From positions 13,594,283 through 13,658,282 of the forward strand of contig JAJEKV010000032.1 of assembly GCA_021234155.1 (NCBI GenBank): a stretch of DNA of 64,000 bases, in the 5' to 3' direction. Under the pieces are notes generated by a model, which was not told the origin of the DNA, did no database searches, and saw only the letters and a list, made by a program, of their open reading frames with translations. A program made the position numbers and the translations under genes. This DNA comes from Isoetes taiwanensis. Lineage: Eukaryota > Streptophyta > Lycopodiopsida > Isoetales > Isoetaceae. Every line of letters starts with the position of its first letter. Positions within the stretch are counted from its first letter, which is position 1. Positions 44,430-56,455 of this stretch are shown here, piece by piece.

Positions 44430-45130
44430 TGTTTTCCTAGACAAAATTTTCTCACGTCATTATGCTCTACTTAACGCTCCAAACTTACCTCACATTCTGG
44501 CAAATTTTATCTTAGATTCCAAGGATTTACCTTGCATTCTTCTCGTCTAAGTTGCATTTAGATCATCTAGTGCATTCTACATTAGCCAAATTTTCTCTAA
44601 GTGGTTTCCATGTAATGGGAATGTCTCTTTGCTTGACATTCCTTTGTGTCAACAATGCCTCCCCTTGATAGCATCGGCATTGTTGCCAAACCCTTCTCAC
44701 ATGTCGTTATTCACCATTTACCCTTTACATCACGTTCCAGCAAAATTACCTTACGTTCTAATGATTCACCTTGCATTCTTCTCATCTAGGTTGCATTCTC
44801 TCTTCTAGCTTGCGTTCTACCTTCACTGAATTTTCTCTAAGTGGCTCTCATGTAATAGAATAGAATAGAATAGTTTTTTTTAACGTCCACGGAGACCATA
44901 CAATGGGCTAGTACAATCATTACTACTAGGATTAAAAAACCCCTGCCTCGAAAGGTTTTCAAGGGAAAAACCTTTGCAGTAATGATGATACTAGACAAGC
45001 GGAAATAATGACTACTGAGGGCTCAGTAATTGCTGACGTTTATCTAGAACCTCATGTAATGGGAATATCTCTTTGCTTGACATTCCTTTGCGTCAACAAT
45101 GCCTCTGCCTGAAGGCATCGGAGGGCAGAG
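44430..45130. repeat. imperfect tandem duplication of about 0.25 kb
   Basis: CACCTTGCATTCTTCTC(A/G)TCTA(A/G)G, TTTTCTCTAAGTGG and TCATGTAAT followed by GGGAATATCTCTTTGCTTGA occur twice, the second copy being split by the 194-bp retroposon at 44857-45050. Confidence 0.7.
44857..45050 (-). mobile_element. SINE-like retroposon, 194 bp
   Basis: The perfect 10-bp direct repeat CTCATGTAAT flanks it (44847-44856 and 45051-45060). The plus-strand left end is a run of AGAAT repeats followed by eight T. On the minus strand it therefore ends in A8 and an (ATTCT)n tail. A variable-length target duplication and a simple tail point to LINE-driven retroposition. I do not see convincing Pol III boxes, so SINE identity is not proved. 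Confidence 0.7.
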
Positions 45131-46699
45131 GCATGTCCACCAACCACGCTTCTCCATATTTTATGTTGAAGAATGTTGAGCAAATTTGAAGTCACCGGTG
45201 GGTAAAGTTTTTACTGCACATTCTTCTTTAACCTAAGATTCTTGCATTTTCATCCCACATCCAGGCATTTTCACCCCATATTTTGGCTGATTCCACCCTG
45301 TTGAATTGTTGTTACCCCTGATTTCACATTGCAACAACACCTCGGTGCTTACTACTTCCACCCTGGATCTTAAGCCCCAAGGTGCCTCACTTTTCATTTT
45401 TTATAAGTGTCGATAATATTTCTTCTTCAGAACCTTAACACTAGGAAAGTCAACTGACAATCTGCTACCATTTGTACGAATTGAAAAGCAAATAAGACAC
45501 TTTCTCAAGGCATCCTTTGAACTCTGGCATGATTTGCTTTAGATCCTACAAATCTCAACAACCATCAAAGCACAACAATGTAATTGCAAATCTCAACGTA
45601 ACACAAGAAGTAAGTACATTCTAATGCAGAACCTTACACTCAAGTTGTTTGTATCTCCATCGTCATGGCTTTTTACTAATTGGCAATGCAATAAACTTGT
45701 TGTAGAACTATGAGAAGTAAGAAAAGAACAAGAATAGTATGAACAAATCACCATAAGACTTAAACAAATTGCATTTATCAACCCTAAATTGCCAACCAAT
45801 TCGAATCATTTTAGTTAAGCACCTAAGACAACACATTGCCAGCGCCACATAAACCCCACCTTGGAGTGGGGCACGCAATGTTACCTGCGTACCCATCTAC
45901 CTATGAAAGACTCATTGCCTCCATTCGCACAGGTGCCCACCGTCTTCGAATTGAGACAGGATTGGGGAGCTATGCCTGGACAGGATTTGTTGGTGTTTGG
46001 ACTTCGGCTTTACGTGATCAAGAATATTTTTTGCATTTTCATCCATATTTGCTATCCAGATCAGTGTAATGTTGTGTAGTAAGAAATCACAAGTTTCATA
46101 GTAATAATAAGCTTTGTTTTGATAAACTATCCAATCAAAATGAGGTATTGGCATCCCTAGTATTCTAGCTCTTAAAGGATCGAAGGCAAGGAACAAAAAA
46201 GGTATGTTATGCTTGGTTGTGGTAGGTGTGCTCATCCATGTTGAACATGTAAAAGAACAAGATCTATTATTATCATAAGGAATTGAGTGTGACTAAGGGT
46301 GAAATATTACTTCGAGCAAGCCCAATCTAGGGACAAAGACTTTCAAAGCCATCACTTTTACTTTCATTGATTTAGGTTTCACACTTGAGGGTTGCATTTC
46401 TAGTCAATGATTCAAATCCAAATGTTGTAAACCCTCATGGTAGAGGTAAGAATCCCCCCATGGGATTAATATGAATCGTCCCATTATTTCTCCTAAGGGT
46501 TATGTAACTTGTAAGTTTATGCCAAGGAGTCCCCCCTAGCAAATTTATAAAAACAACATGGCTTATTAACGACCCCTTACCTTATTGGTTAAGGAAACAA
46601 TTGGGCCTTAAGGTCAATGGGTCAACTGTTGAATTGTAATTGTATACTCTATGATGGAGATATGAGTTCGTCCATGGGTAATAGTACTAATGTATGCAG

Positions 46700-46990
46700 G
46701 AAGAGCGTCTAATGTCTTTATTTTCATGTATATCCCTTGTATTTTATTCCCCATGGAGGTATAAATTTCTCATTGGAATATATTTTTTAATATGATCCTA
46801 GCGATCTTGGTTATGGTATGGTGCCGAAGGGCATGCAAATTAGAAAAGATGCCTTGAGCGCCTAATATATTTATTTTCATGTCTACCCCTTGTATTTTTA
46901 TTCTTTATGGAAGTATGAATCCCCTCCAATGGAGTATATTTTGTCATATGAGCCTAGTCTTCTTGGTTGTGGTATGGTGTCAAGGGGTTG
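46700..46990 (+). repeat. tandem duplication, unit about 151 bp
   Basis: GAGCGTCTAATGTCTTTATT with TTTTCATGTATATCCCTTGT near 46704 is repeated as GAGCGCCTAATATATTTATT with TTTTCATGTCTACCCCTTGT near 46857. Both continue into GGTTATGGTATGGTG / GGTTGTGGTATGGTG. Confidence 0.7.
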
Positions 46991-47079
46991 AATTTTCACA
47001 TGTACTAGTTTTCTTGATATTTTTGTGTAAATCTAACGTCCTTCAAAAAACAAAAAACTACAAAAGACCATATATATAT

Positions 47080-47660
47080 CTATAGTGGTTTGATAGTAAT
47101 TAATTATGACAATAGTTTTTTGGGTGCCTTATGAGTAACCACTGTGAATAGCCACATCCTTTTAGGTAATAACTATGGATAGTTACCATGACAATTAATT
47201 CAGTATTGAAAACCATGCTATAAACCACGATCATTTTGTATCATACAATTTTCATGATAGAAAACTAGCATGAATGACCACCATGGCATTTAAATTGGTA
47301 TAAAAACCATGTCATAAACTACTTCAACTTATGAAAGACAAGTGACAATACAAAACCAATGTGAATAACCATTTCAATATTTAAAGCAGTGTTGCAAACT
47401 ATGCTACAAACCACTTTGTATTTAATAAACCATGGGATGTTAGAGAACCAACATCAATGACCACCATTGATGCTAGAAACCATGTAATAAACTAATATTA
47501 GTTTTACTAAACCACGTTATAACATAAAATCAATATTAATAACCATGTACTCGTTATAAAAACCACTATGTTATGTGGTTCTTACTAAGAATAAAATTTT
47601 TAGCATAAAAAACCACATCTATAGTGGTTCTTTAGAAGTTTATTATAGTGGTTAAAAATT
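47080..47660 (-). repeat. right subterminal repeat region of the CACTA-like element
   Basis: More than ten AACCA(C/T) words, often as ATAAACCAC or AAACCATG, are spread at 20-60 base intervals, ending with TATAGTGGTT twice just inside the right terminus. Such arrays bind the element's DNA-binding protein in CACTA transposons. Confidence 0.7.
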
Positions 47661-47676
47661 TGGGTGCCTTGTGTGG

Positions 47677-47857
47677 TGACAGAGTTATAGCTGGTCATTA
47701 CTATCAACTGCTACAAGGCACAAAGCACAAGTACAAGTTGTTGGATGACAAAATAGTATTGGTACCAGCTGAATCTGTAATTGGAGCAAAGTTCACGATG
47801 CAGCAGGTCAAGCATAAGTTGAAGGGGGCACGTACAGCATATATGATCACACGATAG
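47677..47857 (+). pseudogene. element 2 transposase-like gene, last part after the CACTA-like insertion
   Basis: It continues the frame interrupted at 39204 (GDRVIAGHYYQLLQGTKHKY, then VPAESVIGAKFTMQQVKHKL). It stops at TAG 47855-47857, whereas element 1 continues for about 20 more codons to 20373. Confidence 0.75.
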
Positions 47858-48549
47858 GTGCATGACATGCTTATATCAAGCCTACCTGAGATTGTTGAGT
47901 GCACATGACTAAGTTCTGTACAAAGGAACTTTCATATTTGCCATCATCTTCTGTTATATTGAGAAAACTAGTCGATTGCTGTAAGTTTTTTTGTTATTTA
48001 CTTATTTTTTAATCTGAAGTGCATTTTGATACTTCAATTTCAAAGATTGATACGTGACCAAGCAAAATGTATATCGAAAGTACAAAATGTTTATCAATTG
48101 TTGCATGAAGAAGTTAAACTAGTACGTGTTATGTTGAGAAAACTAGTCGATTGTCGCAAGTTTTTTTCTTATTTACTTATTTTTAATGAAGTGCATTTTG
48201 ATACTTAAATTTGGTATCACACAATATCTTTCGTTTCCAAGCACAATGTATATCGTCGAAAGTACAAAATGTTCATCAATTGTTGCATGAAGAAGTTAAA
48301 CTAGTCTCGTGAACTTGTTCTGTTATAATGGATATCAATAGCTTTTCTTTTGATTCATGAAACAAAGCGAGTAAAGTGGAACATGTATGGAGACAAAAAC
48401 TCTTGTATTACATATCACAAGATATACAACACGGTCATATCGAGGATATGATGCCAATATATACTAGTCTGTTGTTAATGTTTTATATTAACATTAATTT
48501 ACATTCAAAATCTGGTCACAGCCGATGTGAAGCCAGTACATACTATTCT

Positions 48550-49250
48550 GCTATTTCAATATGTTAATTTCTTGCAGCTTGTCCATAGCCTGGACATGCC
48601 ATCTCTGTCCTTGTAGCCCTCTGAAAGCATTTGCCTCCAAACAGCTGTTGTTAGTACATCGGATGGATTGCGTAAAGGATTCCGCTTCACATCTTGTTGT
48701 GTGTCCGGTGCTATCAACAAACCCTCTAGCCATGGTTTGAAGTGTCAAGAGACACGTGTCTTCAACATCACTTTCCCGCCATGAAGGTGGATATATGCAA
48801 TTTTCGTTGGGATTGAAGAGCATCTTGTACTTTCGAGTCGTCTACTATTAGTGTGTTCTTTGTCATTCAATGCGGATACTTCTCATTATATAAACTCAAT
48901 TGGCTTCAGATACAAAGGTTTGTCTTCACTTGCTGCAATCCGGAAAGGCAGCTCCAAACAGTGGCTTCCAACAAAGGTGAACCTTAAGTCCCTTATCTGC
49001 GTCATTGTGAAGATTTTATCCACTACTCTTGATAGGTTCCATGGAGCTATTGATGACTATATTCCTACTTCAAAGTGTTCAAATACAAATTCGTGAATTC
49101 GTCTAGGTGGGACCTTAAAAACAACACTTTCTTGCCTATTATGTCATAATTTCCAACTAGTGATCATCGATACCAAAGTCCTATGTATTTGTTTTGCCAA
49201 AACATTATTGATATCAAACACTATCAACCTTTTCGCATTTACACGATATG
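48550..49250 (-). pseudogene. FCP1/NIF-type HAD domain of element 2
   Basis: The nucleotide copy of 19255-19898 in inverted orientation, with more frameshifts. The block 48823-48551 gives MLFNPNENCIYPPSWRES, the post-motif-IV segment typical of FCP1 domains (NP-x-N-x-I-x-PPS). Upstream parts are readable only in pieces. Confidence 0.65.
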
Positions 49251-49479
49251 AAAGAACATGCAATTTATCAATAAAGTATGGTGGAGTTGAATAAAAGAGA
49301 TTTTATTCATTAAAATTCAATGAAAAAATGTGTATTTTATAATCAAATAGTGTTTAGCATTGACAATAGGGATAGGGTTTTTTCAGCCACATTTATTAGT
49401 ACCGGGTGGTCTAATAGTTTAGGGTGCGATGTGAATGTGGTCTAACTCCTCAAGTAGTGCTCGGGGGAGAACATCACGA

Positions 49480-50400
49480 CGATCAGATGCATACTTTGGC
49501 AAGAACCAGTTTCGGGTAATCTGCAAATGTGACAACAATACTTACATAATAAGTATTAAAAATCATTTGTTTGCAAGACAAAAGAAGTGAGACACTCACA
49601 TTGGTAGTTTTACCACACACGATTGTGTCTACAAACTTCTGCATATAAGCTGCAACATAGAGGCCACATGAATCCCCATCTTTCTGCTTTGTGGACACTT
49701 ATGAATCTTCACAACGGGTGAAGGATTTTGTCCATGCTTCAAAAAGTGGGGACTTTCGACACAACCGCGTGCCATAGTGAGGAGGTGGAGCCTGCAAAAG
49801 ACCAGATCTATTTTGTAGCAAATGAATGAAAGAAGCTGCTAACATGGTATCCAATCTACTCAATATTAATAAAAGGAGATGTGAAATACAAAATACCTCT
49901 TAAGTGCAAGCATGTCAACGTCAATGTCCTCGGCAGAATTGAAGATCTGAATGTTGATGGTGTTCTTACTCTTAGTAAGTGCCATGTTGAAGATGGCCAA
50001 AGTGTGATGTTCAGTAATTCTACATAGCATTGGAATCATGATCCATCTGCACTTCAGCCAATTTATGCCTGTAAGAGCTACCTTTACAATATCTCTTCCA
50101 CGCTCGGAGGCTGCCATAGATTTATCTTTTTCGCTTGCCTTGGCCCATCTTTGCAAATTCCATGAAGCCATGCGGTGGGAAGAACCAGACGTCGGCCTTC
50201 TTATCATCTGGAACACAGAGCTGCAGGTACCTATAACAAGTTGAAAAGGATAAAATTACTAACTTGACTTACACATACAAATGAACAAGTTCAAAGTCCA
50301 ATACCCGGCATACATATCCACATGCCGGTTGGAAAATTTTCCCACATCCATGTCCAGCACATCTTGTTCAAATAAATAACACTCCATTTAAGGCAAAGAT
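49480..50400 (-). pseudogene. Ulp1-like (C48) protease domain of element 2
   Basis: Blocks on the minus strand in order: DVWFFPPHGFMEF-type sequence near 50170, INWLKCRWIMIPMLCRITEH and HHTLAIFNMALTK (50060-49980) with INIQIFNSAE, then QKDGDSCGLYVAAYMQKFVD (49690-49610). The catalytic Cys motif is intact here (DSCG), unlike element 1 (DLCG). The expected Asp is Asn again (FNSAE). A frame change just before QKDGD disconnects this block from the preceding exon. Confidence 0.72.
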
Positions 50401-50550
50401 CCTAGGAAAATCCTTGTATTCAGAACTGCAGTCTGGGTTCAATGACCAGTACATTTACACAAATCATCTACATTCGTCTACTACTATCCATATTATTTTA
50501 AAGTTTTTAACTTGGATACTAGATGTAAAAAAAAATGTAAGAAATGTAGA

Positions 50551-51290
50551 TCAAGTTACTGTAGAGATCATTCTTTCTGCATTCACGATCTTGTTTTCTG
50601 AGTCAGTATCCATTTCCTTCCCTGCTTTTTTGGTTTCCTCACTCAGATTCTTATTAGGTCCAGAATCCTCGTCTTCAACCTCTCCTGATTTCTCGTTGTC
50701 ATGAAATTCAGCGTCCTTTGCTATGTCAGAAGCAATATTTGACACAAACTTAAAAGTATCCTGCTGTACATCTTGATGCTCGGAAGATTCCTCTTCATTA
50801 GGACCTGTAAACATAGGATGTCATGGATTTCTCATTTCTTTGTATTAATTGAAATAAAATGCTTTCTTACTGTTTCTACCGCTAATTGTCTTCTTACGTG
50901 GCTTTTTAGGCGTGGAGTTCTTCTTTGGAGTCACATTTTCTGCTGCTTTGCCTTTTACTTTTGAAGATGTGGCCTTAGCACGCTCCCTCAATCTCGAGTT
51001 CCTCGTCATAAACGGAATGTCACCATGCGGACTGAAGTGCCGAGCCTCCTCAACTGTATCACCGCGGGAATAGTGATTTTGCTTTTTCCTTCAATCTTTG
51101 CTTTCTTTCCCTCGGCTACATCTTGCACCTCAATTTTCTTTGGAACCTCCAAAAGCGTGGAAAACCGAACCAAGAATAAGAAATTTGCTGTACTTCGACA
51201 CAATGCAAATTGAATTTGAAAACAAAGCGCACGATGCGTGGTGTAATTTCGCTCAGTAGTTTTTTTTGGCACTTTGAAGCTCGAAAATAA
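50551..51290 (-). pseudogene. element 2 charged linker region
   Basis: This is the inverted copy of 17320-17917. Acidic block SGEVEDEDSGPNKNLSEET is at 50720-50640. The upstream block KKIEVQDVAEGKKAKIEGKS lies at about 51150-51090, and the lysine-rich TPKK segment near 50900-50940 is only partly readable. Confidence 0.6.
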
Positions 51291-51723
51291 ATCACATATG
51301 ATCGGATATCGGGTCTCAAACTAATGGGTCTCTAAGCGTTACGTACATATCAATATTTGTACATATTACTAGAACTGTTCTACATTAAAAGTACTTTGAG
51401 TACATACACATGTAAACGACTATTTATCTAGATGGAATGTACATGTAATGTACATGAATGTGCTCCAATGTATGCACATGTACACATCAGACATTACATA
51501 AAATACCTCTAAATGTTACGCCACAAAACTCGATTACACAACTCCTAATTTTATGTATTTAAGTTCTACATTTAGGACCCTACTTTGTGAATGTACAACA
51601 TGTATGTAAGAAACACATATATGTATGACATGCAAGCCAAGGAACTATAAGTATAAAATAACCAGTACACTCCTACATGCTGTAGCAAAACCTTAAGTGC
51701 AGCAATCTACATGTAAATGGATT

Positions 51724-52973
51724 CTACATTGCAGTAATCCTGGGTGCAGCAAATTGAACATAAATCATGAAATCTTGCTTACCTCCGATTGTACACACCC
51801 AAGGTCTTTGAAATGTTATCGTCCCATTTGCATGCTCTTGGGCGAGGATAGTCCGGTGAGAAATAGAATATGAGAAACGTAAGATATGAAATGAATGCTC
51901 GCATGGAGCAACTAGGATAGGTTCATTATTAGCAAAGCCATTCTTGCAAAACACACATCCATGCACTGATATGAATTTTTCTTCATTTGGAGAGATCACT
52001 AAGCTTGTTTTGGGCTGAAGGAGAATCATTTGCGAGAATGCATCATGTGTCTGCACACTCAAACCTGAACTTTGTGAGCCTCCTCAAGTTACGCAATCCT
52101 CTTTTCACATAACTCCTTCTCCCGAATGGCTTTCTCCAATGGCTCTGAATTCTCTTGACATTTCTTCCTTCCTGGTTCTATTCCTCATCAAAGGTCAACC
52201 TCCTGCCGCAGTCTTGATGTCTCTCTTATTACGCTTGGCGTGCCGTCGAGAACACTATTGATGTCTTCTTGTATCGTGCTAGGTCCTCTTCATGTGCATC
52301 CTTTCTTCACGAAATCTTATTTATATTGTCACGTAATTGCGCCTGCGCTGAATTTTCAGTTCTTCAACCTTGGATGTCTTTGCTAATTAACTCTCCATGA
52401 CACTGCCGCAATGAGTTTACGCAAATTCAAGCTCTTCCTTAGGGTAAAATCCTTGCTGAAATTTAGGAACCTTGGATGTGGATTTAGAGGTCCCAATTTT
52501 TCTTACGTAATAGCAGATTCTTTTGCTCCTCCCTTTGCCAAATCTTTGGCCAAAACTTTAAAAGTATCCCAATCTATTTTTTTACCTGTCAATTGAAGGG
52601 CAAATGCACGAGCAAAGTACTCAGGTACATGGCGATTTGTGACCTCCCGCTTACCAAAAACAATTTCATAATGTTTGTAGAAGTTCTCGGCCCACTCTGG
52701 CTTCACGCTAGATTCTTTGAACCCCCGTATGTCTTTGGGCCCCCACTGCTCGTCCATTATCTGTTGTAAATCTGGAAAAATTTCATCTGCATTGACACAT
52801 CTTACATGCTTTGCTTCCACAACAGCGGGTTCTTCACAGATAAGTCTTCTTTTTGGCCTTGGTTCCTCAGAAGTTTGAACCTTCCTCTTGTTTTTTTCGG
52901 CTTTCTTGCTAGAATCAGCTATTTTCAAATTTTTGTTTAATCTGGGTGACTTCCGGGAGGCAAAGGCGTCCAT
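51724..52973 (-). pseudogene. element 2 coiled-coil/RING-like protein gene
   Basis: The first block (52973-52503) is uninterrupted and starts MDAFASRKSPRLNKNLK; it spans the point where the Copia element inserted in element 1 (EEPRPKRRLICEEP) and keeps the Trp (KKIDWDTFKVLAKD) mutated there. The coiled-coil region (52500-52080) has several frame changes. The RING-like block (52062-51780) has SVHGCVFCKNGFANN and VAPCEHSFHI, but the last ligands are altered (no CPKAC). Overall a broken copy with a good N-terminal half. Confidence 0.8.
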
Positions 52974-53305
52974 TGCTTGGATTTGGGCAAGGATTTCGAG
53001 GAAGAAGAGTTACAGTCGAATTACTTTGTTGATCACTCACGAACACAAAAAATTGGAACGGCGGCAAATTTTTTTCCTAAACAGGAAACACTTCGCAATC
53101 TCCCTCCGAACAATTGCAATGAAGGTCTGTTCTGGTTGCCACTGCCACTCATAATTTTGAATTGCTGACGTGGCTACTCGTAATCATTACATATCCCAAC
53201 TAACTAAAATTCAAAAAAAAAACAAAAATGGGTGCCTACATGCCCTACATTATACATAATGTAAGGGCATTTTTTTTAGACACCCTAGCTTTCTTTTACC
53301 CAATA

Positions 53306-53790
53306 GCACTTAAGCCAAGGACGAAGCCAACAAGTAAGGCACCCTACAGAATGTCACCTCAGGAGTTGACGAAATTGAAGAAGCAATTGCAGGAGTTGTT
53401 AGAACTAGAGTTTATAAGACCTAGCATCTCTCCATTTGGAGCGCCAATACTTTTTGTCAAGAAGAAAGATGGAAGTCTCAGAATGTGCATTGACTATCAT
53501 CAATTGAACAAGATGTTTCACAAGATGTCACGAGTATGGAGTTTCTTTAAATCCCGAGAAATGTATCTTCCTTGTCAAGCAAGGAGTACTACTTGGAGAT
53601 ATTGTGTGTAACAAAGGACTACTCAACAGATCCTGCAAATCCACCATGATGGACACTGCTATCTTCATTAAAATTTCACATTTGCCGTCCAAGTGCATTG
53701 AACTCTTTGAAAGTATGGCCGATGATAACTTTCTCATTCAAGCTAATTCTACGTACTTTGACTTTACTAATGCCTTATAGGGACAAAGGA
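53306..53790 (+). pseudogene. Ty3/gypsy relic, right part (reverse transcriptase fragments)
   Basis: It continues the pol frame cut at 36029: [40 protein letters not shown] and [13 protein letters not shown] are the first RT blocks. The catalytic palm (YxDD) is deleted. Sequence jumps to a late RT segment in another frame ([16 protein letters not shown], 53565-53630) and then decays. Confidence 0.88.
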
Positions 53791-54110
53791 AGAAACAAAA
53801 TATATAACTTTCATCGCCATCGCATGAATTATCACCTCCATAGGAGCCTACGCTCCCCATAAAAAATTCAGAGATAGATGATAAGGGTACAGAACATGTG
53901 AACACTGAAGAACAAGTTGGGAAACAACTTCAAGAGCCGGACGGTAATTCCGAGAATGACGACCCCTATGGGAGTCATTATAAAAGGCGGCGTGGTTAGC
54001 GCACGCCTACAGATGATTAAATAACATTTGAATATTAAAAGGCTTGGCAAAAGCCACATGTTGAAACATTTAAACAAATTTATTTACTTATGTTACGAAG
54101 GAAAGACATA
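53791..54110. other. short spacer between the gypsy relic and the LINE
   Basis: One open stretch (about 53870-53990) encodes EEQVGKQLQEPDGNSENDDP in a single frame, possibly a remnant of a Copia or gypsy spacer. Nothing else is supported. Confidence 0.3.
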
Positions 54111-54216
54111 AAAAAAATTTAATTTAATTTAATTTAACTTATTCATCAAGCCATTTAGGGCCCCAGGCTCTATGGCAAAACAAAATACATAATGTGATGT
54201 AACGTAACATAGGCAC

Positions 54217-56144
54217 TCAATCTGAAGCACCTGAAATATCAAAACTATCCATAAGATTAAATAAATTTATAATGTCTGTACGCTCCATCCAAACATCCCT
54301 AAGATAAGCACTTAATCTATGCGCAGGCATTTTTAGTAGCTCTCTCAAGGTCTGACTCTGTATATCATATTTGGTTCTAATATTCGCATAAGCTGAACAT
54401 TCTAGAAAAGCGTGCTTCTCTGTTTCAATTTCAAGGTCTAGGCATCCTGGACAAAATCTCTCATTACAAGTTGTTCCATTCCATCTACCTGTTTCAACAT
54501 GTAGGTGGTGTGATGATAACTGCAACTGAGAAATTAACATGCGGTTCTGTCTGTTGATGTTAGAAAGCAAATACTCTTGTTCTTCATATGTTTCCAGCTT
54601 ATTTATGTCATCAAGATAGAACCTTTTATTAACATCCCTGTCTAGTTCATCTCCTTCAAGACACAAGCTTTCAGCTCTCCATAAACTTCCTTGTACTTAA
54701 GTGACTTCGGCCACACATCATGTCCAAGCCACTTAGTACTCCATTTTCTCACTTCACAATACCACCCTTTATCCTTGGATTGCTCAAGAGCTAGGCGAAG
54801 AAATCTATCTGCTTCCATTGTAAGAACCTTATTAACAAAAGTTATTGTTCTGTATAGTGCATGCCCGTCTCAGCCAACAGTATGCAATATGGAGTTTGTG
54901 GCTTTGCACCAAGCTCACTCAATAAAAAATGCTTCTGCATATTCTCGATATCATTCCAGCATTTTGGGGTTAATCCAGGGCCCCATACTGGGCTACCATA
55001 CAGAATAATTGGTTTCACTTGAACTCCAAAAAGCAATCTTCGTAATTTCCAATGTTCAAAATTATTAAGCCTACATTGATGGATCATACCATAAAAGGCC
55101 CGCAATCCTCCTAAAACGTGTTTCTGAGCAGCCCTTGTCCATCTGTAACTACATGTCATGTCAATCCCAAGATATTTATATTCTGTTACCTTTTGCAAAG
55201 GAGCACCGCCCACTGTAAATATAGTGAAATCCTTGCCACCAAACACCATAATTTTTTATTTACTTAGAGGAACAAAAGGACTCAAGCACATCCAAGTGCC
55301 TCTGTAACCCACTTGCATCCCTTGAAATTAAAACTATATCATCTGCAAACATTAACAATTGCAGTACATATTTTCCAAGCCTTGCTCCCATGCCACCTAG
55401 CCTCGTCATCCAACTATAAGTAAACCAAAAAGAGTAGGGGAGCATGGGCAGCCCTGTTTCAACTCTAATTGTATTATTGATTTGGTCAAATCCAGAAAAA
55501 GAAAAAGAAAGCTCAACCAGAACTTCATTATAAAGACAAGCAACTACTTTTCGCAATTCAACAGGGACTTGCAACAATTCAAGTCTTTTAGCAAGATGCA
55601 TGTGATTCACTCTATCAAAGGCTTTAGCGAGATCTATAAATGCTAAAAACCTCTTATTACATGTACCTTTGGCACCTTCCTTGAGCACTCTCAAAGTGAC
55701 TAGGTGGTCCAAGGTAGAGTGATTTGTACGAAAAACTGCCTGTCCTAGTAATCTTATGTCTTGTTCTTCTGCCCAGCATGTAATCTTAAGTTCAAGCATT
55801 GCTGCAAATAATTTAGCAAATACATTTCTCACTAGAATGGTTCTATAATTTTTAATGTCATCCTTATCACGAGCCTTATGCATGGGTACAACTCTATTTA
55901 GACACCATTCTATAGGGAAATATCTTCTCAAGAGTGCTTCATTGCATAGATCTGCCAAAAGGCTACAAAGTTTGTTTCCTCCCCATTTAAAAAGCTCAAT
56001 TGACATACCTCTTGAATCACAGGCACGTCCATTTTTCATTTTTTGTAGGGCCATTTGTACATCTTGTTCCGTGAATATGGGTATAGCTTCTCCCACGCAA
56101 TCCAAATTACTTGTATCTATTGTGCTATATAATCCTGAAACCAA
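54217..56144 (-). pseudogene. LINE ORF2: reverse transcriptase and C-terminal zinc cluster
   Basis: The RT block (56144-55260) has MALQKMKNGRACDSRGMSIE, RTILVRNVFAKLFAAML, FIDLAKAFDRVNH, TGLPMLPYSFW and the catalytic FADDIVLISRDA. The next block (55249-54842) has KVTEYKYLGIDMTCSYRW and ILYGSPVWGPGL. The last (54666-54217) has the zinc-binding CNERFCPGCLDLEIETEKHA with FLEC. Blocks are separated by stops at 55257-55260 and near 54840. ORF2 makes cDNA at the nicked target. Confidence 0.93.
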
Positions 56145-56455
56145 AAAGAGAAGATCATCTTTTGTTATATCTCCAATTTATGTCTTCTTAGATGGCCTGT
56201 TCCAGAAACTTCTTGGATCTCTATCCACTTCTTGAATGACCCTTTCCTGGTGTCGGCGCTTCCAATTTCTTTTTTTTTTGCCTGACCAAATTTTTATATT
56301 GCTTGTGGAGAAGAAGATCTATAGATTTCATGCACTCTTTTTTTGCCTTGAGACAGTCTACGTCAAACCATTTACTATGGTTTCTTCCTAGTAGGAACAT
56401 AACCAAATATATCACTTGTTGTATCAATTATAGCATCAGTCAGTCTCCTGCTCTT

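Larger units (their letters stand above)
39205..47673. mobile_element. CACTA-like DNA transposon nested in element 2
   Basis: Comparison with element 1 shows a clean 8,469-bp insertion. Termini are CACAAGACACCTAAAAAT (left) and the complement of CACAAGGCACCCAAATTT (right). The target duplication is TGG (39202-39204 and 47674-47676). A 3-bp duplication, CAC...GTG ends and dense subterminal short repeats (ATAGTGGTT/AACCAC words at 39300-39780 and 47080-47660) are typical of the CACTA superfamily. No TNP2 gene is visible inside, so it is non-autonomous; it contains exon-like fragments, duplications and smaller insertions. Confidence 0.85.
36030..53301. mobile_element. GGGTA element 2 (17.3 kb with a nested CACTA-like element)
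   Basis: Inverted repeats of 23 bp lie at 36030-36052 and 53279-53301, identical to those of element 1, flanked by AATA (36026-36029 and 53302-53305). Gene content mirrors element 1 in opposite orientation: transposase on the plus strand from 36302, and the HAD, Ulp1 and RING genes on the minus strand at 48550-52973. Without the nested 8.47-kb insertion it is 8.8 kb. It sits inside the Ty3/gypsy relic. Confidence 0.95.
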
